From: Flavobacterium erciyesense
GTDB lineage: Bacteria > Bacteroidota > Bacteroidia > Flavobacteriales > Flavobacteriaceae
DNA length: 64,000 nt
Assembly (NCBI RefSeq): GCF_018069925.1
Contig: NZ_JAGPXB010000015.1
Span: 1 to 64,000 of the forward strand
Reading direction: 5' to 3'
Below, piece by piece: positions 19,395 to 29,469 of the stretch (position 1 is the stretch's first letter; each line of letters opens with the position of its first letter). Both the position numbers and the translations under genes were made by a program. The notes beneath the pieces were generated by a model, which saw only the letters and a list, made by a program, of their open reading frames with translations, was not told where the DNA came from and ran no database searches.

Positions 19395-19447
19395 GTTTAA
19401 AGTTTGAGGTTTAAAGTTGTTGATTTGGAAAACTTTAAACTTTAAAC
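19395..19447 (+). repeat. Inverted repeat between trpD and trpC
   Basis: Two copies of GTTTAAAGTT (19395-19404 and 19409-19418) face the reverse-complement sequence AACTTTAAACTTTAAAC (19431-19447), giving a strong AT-rich hairpin. It resembles the dyad between trpE and trpG in composition and position. Confidence 0.55.
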
Positions 19448-19471
19448 AAACAAAACGTTAAACAAATAAAA

Positions 19472-20254
19472 ATGAATATCCTAGATAAAATCATAATCGA
19501 CAAAAAACGAGAAGTCATTCTCAAAAAAAATATCATTCCTGTTTCGCAGTTAGAATCGTCAGTGTTTTTCAACAAAGAAACCATTTCATTGCGAACTAAT
19601 TTATTAAACAGCAGTTCTGGAATTATTGCCGAACACAAGCGCAGATCACCATCAAAAGCAGCTATAAATTACGACTTCACTGTAGAGGAAGTAACAAAAG
19701 GTTACGAGAATGCTGGTGCTTGCGGAATCTCGGTTTTAACCGATGGGAAATATTTTGGCGGATCGCTTGACGATTTGCTTCTAGCAAGAGCAAGTGTAAA
19801 TGTTCCGCTTTTGCGAAAAGAATTTATTGTTGATGAGTACCAAATTTTAGAAGCCAAAGCACATGGCGCCGATTTAATTTTGCTAATCGCTGCAGTTTTA
19901 ACTCGAGACGAAATCAAATCATTATCTGAATTTGCTAAGAGTTTAAATCTAGAAGTCTTGCTCGAAGTACACAATCTTGAAGAGTTACACAAATCGATAA
20001 TGCCTTCATTAGATCTTATCGGCGTAAACAATCGTAATTTAAAAACATTTGAAGTCAGCTTAGATTTCAGTAAGGATTTGGCAGCTCATATTCCGGATGA
20101 TTTTGTTAAGGTTTCCGAAAGTGGGATTTCATCAGTAGCAGCCATTCAAGAGTTAAAACCTTACGGATACAAAGGTTTCCTAATTGGAGAAAACTTCATG
20201 AAAACCGATAACGCAGGCGCAGCCGCTACTGAATTCATTCAACAATTAGGTTAA
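19472..20254 (+). CDS. trpC: Indole-3-glycerol phosphate synthase
   Basis: This 260-residue (beta/alpha)8-barrel enzyme has IIAEHKRRSPSKAAI near residue 50, the catalytic Lys in LLRKEFIVDEYQI and the phosphate-binding SESGISS near 215. It closes the indole ring from carboxyphenylamino-deoxyribulose phosphate. It is not fused to TrpF, which follows as a separate gene. Confidence 0.95.
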   Translation: MNILDKIIIDKKREVILKKNIIPVSQLESSVFFNKETISLRTNLLNSSSGIIAEHKRRSPSKAAINYDFTVEEVTKGYENAGACGISVLTDGKYFGGSLDDLLLARASVNVPLLRKEFIVDEYQILEAKAHGADLILLIAAVLTRDEIKSLSEFAKSLNLEVLLEVHNLEELHKSIMPSLDLIGVNNRNLKTFEVSLDFSKDLAAHIPDDFVKVSESGISSVAAIQELKPYGYKGFLIGENFMKTDNAGAAATEFIQQLG

Positions 20255-20290
20255 ATAAAAATTACAATAAACACCTTTATACACTTAATA

Positions 20291-20956
20291 ATGAACGAAC
20301 AAGAAATACCAATCACTGCAAAACAAACTGGCTATGCCATGAAAATTTGCGGAATGAAGTACTCTGAAAATATTCTCGAAGTAGCTGCACTTTTGCCAGA
20401 TTACATGGGCTTTATTTTCTGGGAACCTTCGTCACGGTATTTCACAGGAACTATTCCAACCTTACCAGCATCAATAAAAAAAGTTGGGGTATTTGTTAAT
20501 GCTAGCGTGCTTGAAGTACAAGCGAAAGTCAAGCAACACGATTTACAAGCCGTACAATTACACGGACACGAATCTGTTGCATTTTGCCAAGAATTAAGAG
20601 AAGTTTTGGGTGTTAACATCGAAATTTTTAAAGTCTTCTCCGTCGGGAGTGATTTTGATTTCGAAATAATTAAAGAATTTGAAGACAGTTGCGATTTCTT
20701 CTTATTCGATACCAAAGGAAAATTACCGGGAGGCAACGGAACAGTATTCGACTGGAAAATGCTAGAAAATTATCCTTCACAAAAACCATTTTTCTTAAGT
20801 GGCGGAATTGGTCTTGATGAAGTAGCACAAATAAAAGAAATAACAAAAAGCAACTTACCCGTATACGCCTTAGATTTGAATAGTAAATTTGAAATTGAGG
20901 CAGGATTAAAAAACAGTAATGCATTAAAGCAGTTTCAGGAACTACTGAAACAATAA
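20291..20956 (+). CDS. trpF: Phosphoribosylanthranilate isomerase
   Basis: This 221-residue barrel enzyme has MKICGMKYSENI at residues 17-28 with the catalytic Cys, GFIFWEPSSRY, VQLHGHE and FLLFDTKGKLPGGNGTVFDW with the catalytic Asp. FFLSGGI forms a phosphate-binding loop. The N-terminal 16 residues before MKICG are extra, and an internal ATG at 20339 could be the real start. Confidence 0.94.
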   Translation: MNEQEIPITAKQTGYAMKICGMKYSENILEVAALLPDYMGFIFWEPSSRYFTGTIPTLPASIKKVGVFVNASVLEVQAKVKQHDLQAVQLHGHESVAFCQELREVLGVNIEIFKVFSVGSDFDFEIIKEFEDSCDFFLFDTKGKLPGGNGTVFDWKMLENYPSQKPFFLSGGIGLDEVAQIKEITKSNLPVYALDLNSKFEIEAGLKNSNALKQFQELLKQ

Positions 20957-20974
20957 ACTTTTAAAAAAAATATC

Positions 20975-22156
20975 ATGAGTTACAATGTAAACGAGAAAGG
21001 TTATTACGGAGAATTTGGTGGTGCATTTATCCCTGAAATGTTATATCCAAATGTAGAGGAACTACGTCAAAATTATTTAAAAATCACAGCCGAACCTTCT
21101 TTTCAAGAGGAGTTTGACAGTTTATTGCGTGAGTATGTAGGTCGCCCTACTCCACTGTACTTTGCCAAAAGATTATCAGAGCAATACAACACCAAAATTT
21201 ACTTAAAGCGTGAAGATTTATGCCATACTGGTGCACATAAAGTAAACAATACAATCGGTCAAATTTTGTTAGCTAAACGCCTAGGAAAAACCCGCATCAT
21301 TGCTGAAACTGGTGCAGGACAGCACGGTGTAGCCACAGCAACCGTATGTGCATTGATGGGCTTAGAGTGTATTGTGTACATGGGCGAAGTCGACATCAAA
21401 CGTCAAGCTCCAAATGTGGCTCGTATGAAAATGTTAGGCGCTACCGTTCGTCCAGCAACTTCAGGATCTAAAACTTTAAAAGATGCTACTAACGAAGCGA
21501 TTAGAGATTGGATTAATAATCCGTTAGACACTTATTACATCATTGGTTCAGTGGTGGGGCCGCATCCTTACCCTGATATGGTCGCCCGTTTCCAATCGGT
21601 TATTTCAAAAGAAATCAAAGCACAATTACTTGAAAAAGAAGGCCGCGAAAACCCTGATTATGTGGTAGCTTGTGTAGGTGGCGGTAGCAATGCAGCCGGA
21701 ACGTATTACCACTTTCTTGACGAAAAGGACGTGAACATTATTGCTGTTGAAGCAGCAGGATTAGGCGTTGATTCTGGCGAGAGTGCCGCAACCTCAGCAC
21801 TAGGTAAAGTGGGCGTTATTCACGGTAGCAAAACTTTGTTAATGCAAACCACCGATGGCCAAATTACCGAGCCTTACAGTATTTCAGCTGGTCTTGATTA
21901 TCCTGGTGTAGGTCCAATGCACGCACATTTATTTGCTTCTGGACGTGCACAATTCATTTCAATTACCGATGCGCAAGCCATGGATTGGGGTATCAAATTA
22001 TCAAAAACCGAAGGATTAATTCCTGCCATCGAGAGCGCACATGCCTTTGCAGTTTTAGACGAAATGAAATTCAAGCCAGAGGATATTGTAGTCATCAACC
22101 TTTCTGGCCGTGGCGACAAAGATTTAAATACATACATTGATTATTTCAACTTATAA
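20975..22156 (+). CDS. trpB: Tryptophan synthase beta subunit
   Basis: This 393-residue PLP enzyme has the cofactor Lys in [13 protein letters not shown] (near residue 90), [14 protein letters not shown] and the phosphate loop [13 protein letters not shown]. The C-terminus [10 protein letters not shown] is typical of TrpB. It condenses indole with serine to make tryptophan. Confidence 0.97.
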   Translation: MSYNVNEKGYYGEFGGAFIPEMLYPNVEELRQNYLKITAEPSFQEEFDSLLREYVGRPTPLYFAKRLSEQYNTKIYLKREDLCHTGAHKVNNTIGQILLAKRLGKTRIIAETGAGQHGVATATVCALMGLECIVYMGEVDIKRQAPNVARMKMLGATVRPATSGSKTLKDATNEAIRDWINNPLDTYYIIGSVVGPHPYPDMVARFQSVISKEIKAQLLEKEGRENPDYVVACVGGGSNAAGTYYHFLDEKDVNIIAVEAAGLGVDSGESAATSALGKVGVIHGSKTLLMQTTDGQITEPYSISAGLDYPGVGPMHAHLFASGRAQFISITDAQAMDWGIKLSKTEGLIPAIESAHAFAVLDEMKFKPEDIVVINLSGRGDKDLNTYIDYFNL

Positions 22157-22168
22157 CATTAGTATATT

Positions 22169-22265
22169 TGGGGCGTTTCCCGCCGCGGCGGGTCGGGCTG
22201 TACGCTGTATCTTTTTCATGGCAAAAAAAGCCATGAAAAAGGATGCCGCTTCCATCCCTAACGCA
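22169..22265. repeat. Flavobacterium-type intergenic palindromic repeat
   Basis: A GC-richer block lies between trpB and the next gene. It holds GGGGCGTTTCCCGCC followed by GCGGCGGGTCGGGCTGTACGC, then an inverted repeat TTTTTCATGGC / GCCATGAAAAA (from about 22212), and ends in ATCCCTAACGC. Its layout recalls short non-coding repeats that I know from Flavobacterium genomes, with a GGGCGTT start, a TCGGGCT core, a variable hairpin and CCCTAACGC at the end. No open frame of note is present. Confidence 0.65.
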
Positions 22266-22292
22266 CACCAATAACCAGAAATCAAACTACTT

Positions 22293-22610
22293 ATGGAATA
22301 TTTATTCTCCTACGGTACCCTGCAGTCCAAAGAAATTCAGATGCAAGTTTTTAATAAACTTTTAATCGGAACCGAAGACCAGCTTACAGGATACAAACTA
22401 AAAGGTTTGCAAATTGAAGAAGAATTTGGAATGGAAGATTATTTTGTAGCCATGCCAAGCGATAATCCCGCTGATGCAATCACTGGAATTGCCTTTGCAG
22501 TCACCAGCGATGATCTCATCAAAGCAGATCAATTTGAATCAAACGCTTACAGAAGAATTCAAATTACATTAAAATCAGGCATCACTGCTTGGATTTTTAT
22601 TGAAAGTTAA
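22293..22610 (+). CDS. Gamma-glutamylcyclotransferase (AIG2/GGCT)-like protein
   Basis: This 105-residue protein begins MEYLFSYGTLQSKEIQ, the substrate-binding YGTL motif of the GGCT/AIG2 fold, and has a conserved acidic region ADQFESNAYRRIQI near residue 80. Family members release 5-oxoproline from gamma-glutamyl compounds or act on related amides. It interrupts the operon between trpB and trpA and has no known step in tryptophan synthesis. The repeat just upstream suggests that it was inserted later. Confidence 0.8.
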   Translation: MEYLFSYGTLQSKEIQMQVFNKLLIGTEDQLTGYKLKGLQIEEEFGMEDYFVAMPSDNPADAITGIAFAVTSDDLIKADQFESNAYRRIQITLKSGITAWIFIES

Positions 22611-22692
22611 TAGATAACAGTAATCGCATCAAACACAAAAATAAATCCTTTAGCACGATAATAACTTGCTGAAAGACACAAAAAAGTTTACA

Positions 22693-23454
22693 ATGAACAG
22701 AATAAACCAGAAATTACAAGAATCAAAAAAAATACTTTCCATCTATTTTTCTGCTGGATACCCAAGTTTAAATGATACCGTTCAAATCATCGAAGATTTA
22801 GAAAAAAATGGTGTCGATATGATAGAAATTGGTTTGCCATTTAGTGATCCTTTGGCTGACGGACCAACCATTCAAGAAAGTTCTACGCAGGCCTTACACA
22901 ATGGCATGACGACGCAAGTCTTATTTGATCAACTAAAAGACATCCGAAAAACGGTTTCTATTCCGTTAATAATTATGGGATATTTTAACCCAATGTTACA
23001 ATATGGAATCGAAGAATTTTGCAAACAATGCGCCGCTATTGGTATTGACGGACTCATTATTCCTGACTTACCAGTAGACGTTTATGCTGATTCCTATCAA
23101 TCTACTTTTGAAAAATACGGTTTAAAAAATATTTTCCTAATCACTCCTCAAACTTCTGAAGCACGCATTCAATTTATTGATAGTGTTTCTGACGGATTCA
23201 TTTATATGGTAAGTTCGGCCAGTGTTACCGGCTCACAAACCGGATTCGGAACTTCGCAAGAAGCCTACTTTGAACGCATTGCCAACATGAATTTGAAAAA
23301 CCCACAAGTGGTAGGTTTTGGTATCAATAATGCAGCTACTTTTCAGCAAGCTACACAATACGCAAAAGGAGCTATTATTGGAAGTGCTTTCATCAAACAT
23401 CTCACGGAAAAAGGAACGGGAAGCATTGCCGAATTTGTAAAAACAATTCGTTAA
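22693..23454 (+). CDS. trpA: Tryptophan synthase alpha subunit
   Basis: This barrel enzyme has YFSAGYPSLNDTVQII, the catalytic Glu in MIEIGLPFSDPLADGPTIQ, IMGYFNPMLQYG and the catalytic Asp in GIDGLIIPDLP. It cleaves indole-3-glycerol phosphate and channels indole to TrpB. I place the start at ATG 22693 (MNRINQKLQ), as family members begin here; a TTG nine codons upstream is less likely. It is the last gene of the operon. Confidence 0.96.
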   Translation: MNRINQKLQESKKILSIYFSAGYPSLNDTVQIIEDLEKNGVDMIEIGLPFSDPLADGPTIQESSTQALHNGMTTQVLFDQLKDIRKTVSIPLIIMGYFNPMLQYGIEEFCKQCAAIGIDGLIIPDLPVDVYADSYQSTFEKYGLKNIFLITPQTSEARIQFIDSVSDGFIYMVSSASVTGSQTGFGTSQEAYFERIANMNLKNPQVVGFGINNAATFQQATQYAKGAIIGSAFIKHLTEKGTGSIAEFVKTIR

Positions 23455-23487
23455 GCATTTGCACAAACAATTTCACAAATACAAATC

Positions 23488-23512
23488 AGCCTCTACCAAG
23501 AGGCTTTTTTTT
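23488..23512 (+). terminator. Terminator of the trp operon
   Basis: The 7-bp stem AGCCTCT / AGAGGCT (23488-23494 with 23499-23505), loop ACCA and a run of T form a standard intrinsic terminator 34 bp after trpA. Confidence 0.85.
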
Positions 23513-23676
23513 GTAAGATTAATAAAAAAACGAAGGAGCAAGAATGCTTTCAACCCCATACATTCAGAAGCAATTTCTTTTCACAACAGCTCATTTTTCG
23601 TCAAAAACCACAAGAAATTGTCAATCTTTTTTTGCAATTTAGCGACAAATATATTTTATACTTTAAAACACCAAAA

Positions 23677-24114
23677 ATGAATTCATTTACCAAAGAATTA
23701 TCCTTTAGATGGTCTGATCTTGATCCTAATTTTCATGTTCGCCATAGCGCTTATTATGATTTTGGTGCACAACATCGAATTGAAATTTTAGAAAGCTTGG
23801 GGTTGACTATGAGAGTCATGCAAGCGCAAGGTTTTGGACCTATTTTATTTAGAGAAGAATGCGTTTTCAGAAAAGAAATCAAACTTTCAGATCGCATTGT
23901 CATGCATACCAAAACTTCAAAAGTTAATGAAGATGGCTCCCGCTGGTCTATCATTCACGAATTCAAAAACGAGCAAGATCAAGTGTGCGCAACCATAACC
24001 GTTGATGGCGCTTGGATGGATGTAAAACTGCGTAAACTGGCCTCTCCTACTCCAGAATTGGCTATGCAAGCTTTGAGTATTTTTCCAAAAAGCGATAATT
24101 TCTCAACAAAATAA
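23677..24114 (+). CDS. Acyl-CoA thioesterase, hotdog (4HBT) fold
   Basis: From the ATG at 23677 the protein has 145 residues beginning MNSFTKELSFRWSDLDPNFHVRHSAYYDFGAQHR, where the conserved Asp and an NxHV-type segment mark 4-hydroxybenzoyl-CoA thioesterase-like enzymes. An upstream ATG at 23632 would add 15 unlikely residues. These enzymes hydrolyse acyl-CoA thioesters; the chain length cannot be told from sequence. It is a single gene between the trp terminator and its own terminator. Confidence 0.82.
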   Translation: MNSFTKELSFRWSDLDPNFHVRHSAYYDFGAQHRIEILESLGLTMRVMQAQGFGPILFREECVFRKEIKLSDRIVMHTKTSKVNEDGSRWSIIHEFKNEQDQVCATITVDGAWMDVKLRKLASPTPELAMQALSIFPKSDNFSTK

Positions 24115-24174
24115 TTCAAATTATAACGCTCTCTTTTAAACCTATTTTAAAGGAAACAAGGTTTGCGTACCTAC

Positions 24175-24213
24175 AAAACTAGGAGGATTATTATAAAATT
24201 TTCCTAGTTTTTT
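24175..24213 (+). terminator. Terminator after the thioesterase gene
   Basis: AAAACTAGGA (24175-24184) pairs with TCCTAGTTTT (24202-24211), followed by more T. The rest of the 360-bp gap up to tamB is AT-rich with no gene that I can support. GACCTTTG at 24400-24407 is a weak -7 candidate. Confidence 0.7.
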
Positions 24214-24476
24214 ATTGACCTCTTTTTTAACTTAATTTGCAAAAAACCTCACGGCATTTCTACTTAAAAACCTCTCAAAACTAGTTTATAATTAAAAATA
24301 TTTTTATTCAAATTTTGAAGTAAAATTAATGCATCGGCGAAAATAGAAATTATACAATTTTAAACAAAAGTTTTATAAGCAATTGTAAGGCAAATTGGCG
24401 ACCTTTGTAACAATTGAGTTCTCATCAGGACTGCAAAATTGCAACTAATAGTTGGTTTAAATTTAAATTGCTACGT

Positions 24477-27400
24477 TTGAAAAAATACTTACAAAAAAGT
24501 TTAAAAATCGCATTATGGATTTTGAGTGGTGTCATTGCTCTTTTTTTAGTGCTTTTGATTGTCATTCAAATTCCTTCTGTTCAGCTTTATGCCAAAGACA
24601 AAGCCGTAGTTTATTTGCAAGACAAAATTAAAACGAAAGTAAAAATTGAGCGCCTCTCTATTGGTTTTCCCAAAAATGTAATCTTGCAAGGTGTTTACTT
24701 TGAAGACCAAAAAAAGGACACACTTTTAGCTGGCGAAAAACTTGCGGTTGATATCAGTATGTTTCAATTGTTACGCAATAAAGTCGAAATTAACAGTATC
24801 GCACTCGAAGGAATCACAGCTAATATTGCTAGGTCAAAAAATGGCGTATTTAACTATGATTATATTACTCAAGCATTTGCATCACCTCCAAAAATAGAAG
24901 ATAAAAATAGCACACCAATGACATTTTCGGTGGAGTCTATTGCGCTAGACCGTATTCAATTGCGATACAAAGATGCTGCTGCTAATAATCAACTAAATAC
25001 TAAAATCAATCATTTTCAAACGACCATCAAAAAGTTTGATCTGGACAAGATGGACTTTGACGTTCCTAAAATTAAAATAAATGGGTTAACAGTTCTTTAC
25101 AAACAAGGGAAATCAGCTCCTAGAAATACAAAAATTGATGATAACAATTCGAATCCAACAACACCTTTGCAATTAAAACTAGGCGTATTGGATTTTGGTA
25201 AAATTAAAGTGGCGTATGCCGACGAAAACAGCAAAATCAATACTCAATTTTACTTTAAAAAACTGCTGGCAACAATTGATAAATTTGACCTCAACAACCA
25301 ATTTGCAATTCTTGAAAGCGTTGAACTAACCGGAGTTGAAGGAGAATTAGCTTTGGACAAAAACACCACGCAAAAAGTGGAAAAAGTTCAAGAAGTAGCC
25401 GCAACAACGGGTTGGGAAATAAAAATAAATAAAACAGCTTTGCAGCGTATTGATTTTAAATTTAATAACAATAACGCGGCTCCAGTTGCCAAAGGCATTG
25501 ATTTCAACCACTTGCATTTGCGCAACTTTAATATGGATTTAGAATCTTTAAACTACAATCCAGAAAACATTTCAGGAGACCTTACCAAACTTACAATAAA
25601 AGACAAAAGCGGTTTGAAAATTCAAGCCTTGAAAGGAAACTTCTTTTACGGAAAAAAGAATTCATTTATCAAAAATCTCTATTTAAAAACCCCAACTACT
25701 GAACTTCGTGATGAAATTCAAGTTGGCTATCCTTCAATTGAAGCGCTATCTAAAAATCCGGGAGATTTAAGTGTCATCGCGCGACTTAAAAAGAGTCGTT
25801 TGGGTGCCCAAGATATTTTGATTTTAGCGCCAGCATTAGCCAGTAATCCACCGTTTAAAACCAATCCCAAAGCTATTATCTTGATTGATGGTGCCGTAAA
25901 AGGAAAACTTAAAAATTTAGTAATTCCCTCTCTTGAGGTAAGCGGAATTGGCAATACCAAATTAGCTGCAAGTGGTATAATAAAAGGCTTACCAGACATG
26001 GAAAAAGCAGTTTTTGACTTGAAGATTAAAGAGTTAAAAACAACAGTAAAAGATATTAATTCGTTTGCTCCAAAAGGCGTAATTCCAAACAATATACAAC
26101 TCCCAGCACGTTTGAGTCTAAATGGTACTTTTAAAGGAACCATTCAGTCTTTCAAAACAATGCTCAATTTAAATAGCAGCATGGGAATTGCAAAAGTAAA
26201 TGCTAGTTTGGACCAAAGAAGAAAAAACGCGGAGCAGTACCAAGCTCAAGCTACATTTGTCAATTTTGACCTAGGAAAACTACTAAAAAACGATTCTATT
26301 GGTAAAATAAGTGCTACTGCCAATGTAAAAGGAACTGGTTTTAATCCAAAAACTGCAACAGCGGCATTAAATGCCAATGTTGTAAAAGCATATTTCAATA
26401 AATACAATTACAAAAACATTGCTTTAAAAGGTTCAATCAAAAAAGGGTTATTTCAAGCAACTGCCACGGCAAAAGATCCTAATTTGAATTTCACCATGTT
26501 GAGCTCGGGAAGTTTTAGAGACAAATATCCAACTGGAAAAATCAAACTCAATATGGATATTGCCGATCTTGAAAAATTAAATCTGCATGCAGGTCCTTTA
26601 AAACTTAGAGGCTTTGTAGATGCTGATATCCAGTCGGCAAATTTAGATTTTCTGAACGGAACAATTGTGGTACAAAATATTGAAATTACAAATGCTAAAG
26701 AGCAATTTGTAATTGATTCTATTCAAGTTACAGCAAAATCTACAGCGCAAAGCAATGTTATAGAATTGAAAGCACCATTTATGAATGCTGCTGTAAATGG
26801 ACGTTTTTCATTATCACAATTAGGAACTGCTTTATCCCAATCAATCGCTGCTTACTACACTACAAATAGTTCTCAAAAGAAAAAAAACACAGCACCTCAA
26901 CAATTTGATTTTAAAGTAGCTGTAGTGGATCATCCTATCTTATTTCAATTGCTTCCAGATCTTAAAAGTCTAGAGCCAATTGCGTTATCAGGTCGATACA
27001 ATTCGGTTAACGATACAATTATAATGCAAGGAACCGTTCCCAAAATGGTATATGCAGGTGTAACCGTTACTAATGCTGCTCTAAAAGTTGATACACAAAA
27101 TCAAACTTTGTTATATGAGTTTTTGGTAGATGAAATTCAAAACAGCGCTTTAGAATTGCCTCATACAGAATTGAAAGGCATTGTGAAAAATAATACTGTC
27201 GAATACCTATTACAATTAAAAGATAAGAAAGATAAAGAACGCTACCTTTTGACAGGAGAATTAGTTGCTATAAATGGTAATCAAGAACTATTTTTTGATA
27301 GCAATCGTTTCGTTTTGAATTATGAACCTTGGGAAATTGCCAACAGTAATCGCATTCGTTTTGGTAAAAAAGGAATGTTAATTACCGATTTTAACTTGAA

Positions 27401-29465
27401 GAAAAACGGAAGCGGGATACAAATTCAATCCGAACCAAATACCGAAAATGCACCTTTGCAATTAGAATTCAAAGATTTTGACATCAGCACAATTACAAGT
27501 TTTGTTGAGAAAAACGACCTGCAATTGAGCGGTAAAATTAATGGTGCAGCAAAGGTTACAATTAATACTCCAAGTCCACTTTTTACTTCTGATTTGGATG
27601 TTCAGAATCTAACCTTTAAAAAAGATACCGTTGGTAACCTTAAAATTAAAATTGATAACGCAATAGCCAATCAATACAATGCCAATATTGAAATAAGTGG
27701 CCAAGAAAATCAAGCGGAATTAAAGGGAATATACAATGCCCTAAACAGTACTTTTGACTTGAATATCGATCTAAAAGCGTTACAATTAAAAAGTATTCAA
27801 GGCTTTACATTAGGTAATTTAACTGAAAGCAATGGTTTTCTATCAGGTCAATTGGATCTAAAAGGAAACACCTCAAAGCCTGAACTTTTAGGAGAAGTAC
27901 AATTCAACTCTGTTGGTTTTACAGTGAAACCCTTGAACGCTAAGTTTCAAAAAATCAATGATAAAATTACTTTCACACCCAATACCGTTGTACTGAATCG
28001 CTTTACAATCAAAGATGAAAAAGAGAATGACCTTATTATTGACGGTAAAATAGACATTAGCAACCTCACTAATATGGGATTTGATTTAGCCATCGATGCT
28101 AAAAACTTTAAAGCGGTCAACTCGAAAGCCAAAGACAACGATTTGTATTACGGTGAATTGTATCTTGACAACCAATTACAAATTAGCGGAACACTAGACA
28201 GCCCGCAAATTGAAGGGACGGTTAAAATTAATAAAGACACCAAATTTAATATTGTTTTACCACAGTCAGACCCATCGATTGCCGACCGCGAAGGCATTGT
28301 TGAATTTATTGATCAGGACAAACCAAAAGCTACAACAGCAATCGCACTACAAGAATTTAGCAGCAGCACTGAGGTAAAAGGAATCAACGCATCGGTAAAT
28401 ATCGAGGTTGACAAAGAAGCTGAACTATCAATTATTATCGATAAAGCAAACGGTGATTTCTTAAAACTAAAAGGTGAAGCACAATTAAACGGCGGTATTG
28501 ATGCATCAGGAAAAACCAGTTTAACGGGCCGCTACGAACTTTCTGAGGGAAGTTATGAAATGAATTTTAACGCCATCAAAAGAAAATTCGATATCAAATC
28601 AGGAAGTTATATTTTATGGACCGGCGAGCCAACAACAGCAGATATTAACATTACTGCAGTATACAAAACCGAAGCCGCTCCTATTGATTTGGTTAATGAT
28701 CAATTGGGCGATGTAAGTGCATCAGTTCGCAACACCTACAAAGAGAAAATTCCGTTTGAAACCGAACTAAAAATGAATGGCGAATTGCTGCAACCTACTA
28801 TCTCTTTCGATATTGTTTTGCCCGAAGGAAATAATAATGTGGCTACCGAAATTATCAATTCGACTCAAGCCAAATTAGAACAAATTAGAACGCAGCAGGA
28901 CGAATTAAATAAGCAAGTTTTTGCACTTTTACTTTTGAATCGTTTCATTGGCGAGAATCCTTTTGCCAGCGAAAATGGCGGTACCTCAGTTTCGGCATTA
29001 GCAAGAGAAAGTGCTAGTAAACTTTTATCGCAACAATTGAACAATTTAGCAGGCGATTTAATTCAAGGTGTTGAACTGAACTTTGACTTAAATACTTCCG
29101 AAGATTTCACTACCGGCCAACGTGAAAACAAAACCGATTTAAGTGTAGGGATTTCGAAAAAATTGTTGAACGACCGTTTGAAAGTTACGGTTGGAAGTAG
29201 TTTTGGCCTCGAAGGATCCCAGCAAGCCAACCAAAACGCAAGTAATATTGCAGGTGACGTAGCTCTTGATTATCAGATATCAAAAGATGGAAGATACAAA
29301 GCGCGCGCCTACCGAGTAAACAAATACCAAGTAGCGCTGCAAGGTGAAGTTATTGAAACGGGCGTGTCATTTGTAATTACGATGGATTACAATAAATTCA
29401 GCGAATTGTTTAAAAAGAGTCAAGCGCCAAAAGAAAAATCAAAAAAAGCAACACCAAAAAAATAA
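24477..29465 (+). CDS. tamB: TamB-like translocation and assembly module protein
   Basis: This is about 1660 residues in an AsmA/TamB-type repeat architecture. An N-terminal membrane anchor (ALWILSGVIALFLVLLIVIQIP) is followed by the KDKAVVYLQDKIKTKVKI entry segment, a very long beta-rich body and a C-terminal DUF490 domain (from about residue 1240) with LKGEAQLNGGIDASGKTSLTGRY. TamB proteins span the periplasm as lipid- or protein-conducting beta-taco structures. It lies 4 bp before the Omp85 gene, its usual partner. The start is uncertain: I prefer TTG 24477 (then KKYLQKSLKIALW), since TTG 24414 would lie almost at the probable transcription start. Confidence 0.9.
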   Translation: MKKYLQKSLKIALWILSGVIALFLVLLIVIQIPSVQLYAKDKAVVYLQDKIKTKVKIERLSIGFPKNVILQGVYFEDQKKDTLLAGEKLAVDISMFQLLRNKVEINSIALEGITANIARSKNGVFNYDYITQAFASPPKIEDKNSTPMTFSVESIALDRIQLRYKDAAANNQLNTKINHFQTTIKKFDLDKMDFDVPKIKINGLTVLYKQGKSAPRNTKIDDNNSNPTTPLQLKLGVLDFGKIKVAYADENSKINTQFYFKKLLATIDKFDLNNQFAILESVELTGVEGELALDKNTTQKVEKVQEVAATTGWEIKINKTALQRIDFKFNNNNAAPVAKGIDFNHLHLRNFNMDLESLNYNPENISGDLTKLTIKDKSGLKIQALKGNFFYGKKNSFIKNLYLKTPTTELRDEIQVGYPSIEALSKNPGDLSVIARLKKSRLGAQDILILAPALASNPPFKTNPKAIILIDGAVKGKLKNLVIPSLEVSGIGNTKLAASGIIKGLPDMEKAVFDLKIKELKTTVKDINSFAPKGVIPNNIQLPARLSLNGTFKGTIQSFKTMLNLNSSMGIAKVNASLDQRRKNAEQYQAQATFVNFDLGKLLKNDSIGKISATANVKGTGFNPKTATAALNANVVKAYFNKYNYKNIALKGSIKKGLFQATATAKDPNLNFTMLSSGSFRDKYPTGKIKLNMDIADLEKLNLHAGPLKLRGFVDADIQSANLDFLNGTIVVQNIEITNAKEQFVIDSIQVTAKSTAQSNVIELKAPFMNAAVNGRFSLSQLGTALSQSIAAYYTTNSSQKKKNTAPQQFDFKVAVVDHPILFQLLPDLKSLEPIALSGRYNSVNDTIIMQGTVPKMVYAGVTVTNAALKVDTQNQTLLYEFLVDEIQNSALELPHTELKGIVKNNTVEYLLQLKDKKDKERYLLTGELVAINGNQELFFDSNRFVLNYEPWEIANSNRIRFGKKGMLITDFNLKKNGSGIQIQSEPNTENAPLQLEFKDFDISTITSFVEKNDLQLSGKINGAAKVTINTPSPLFTSDLDVQNLTFKKDTVGNLKIKIDNAIANQYNANIEISGQENQAELKGIYNALNSTFDLNIDLKALQLKSIQGFTLGNLTESNGFLSGQLDLKGNTSKPELLGEVQFNSVGFTVKPLNAKFQKINDKITFTPNTVVLNRFTIKDEKENDLIIDGKIDISNLTNMGFDLAIDAKNFKAVNSKAKDNDLYYGELYLDNQLQISGTLDSPQIEGTVKINKDTKFNIVLPQSDPSIADREGIVEFIDQDKPKATTAIALQEFSSSTEVKGINASVNIEVDKEAELSIIIDKANGDFLKLKGEAQLNGGIDASGKTSLTGRYELSEGSYEMNFNAIKRKFDIKSGSYILWTGEPTTADINITAVYKTEAAPIDLVNDQLGDVSASVRNTYKEKIPFETELKMNGELLQPTISFDIVLPEGNNNVATEIINSTQAKLEQIRTQQDELNKQVFALLLLNRFIGENPFASENGGTSVSALARESASKLLSQQLNNLAGDLIQGVELNFDLNTSEDFTTGQRENKTDLSVGISKKLLNDRLKVTVGSSFGLEGSQQANQNASNIAGDVALDYQISKDGRYKARAYRVNKYQVALQGEVIETGVSFVITMDYNKFSELFKKSQAPKEKSKKATPKK

Positions 29466-29469
29466 CAAC

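Noticed and set aside
23459..23680. 73-codon plus-strand open frame after trpA
   Set aside because: It spans the trp terminator and the promoter region of the thioesterase gene, and the translation is Lys/Phe-rich without similarity to anything I know.
24414..24476. N-terminal extension of TamB from TTG 24414
   Set aside because: The start would lie directly at the probable transcription start, and the extra 21 residues do not resemble the usual short cytoplasmic tail before the TamB anchor; it remains possible.
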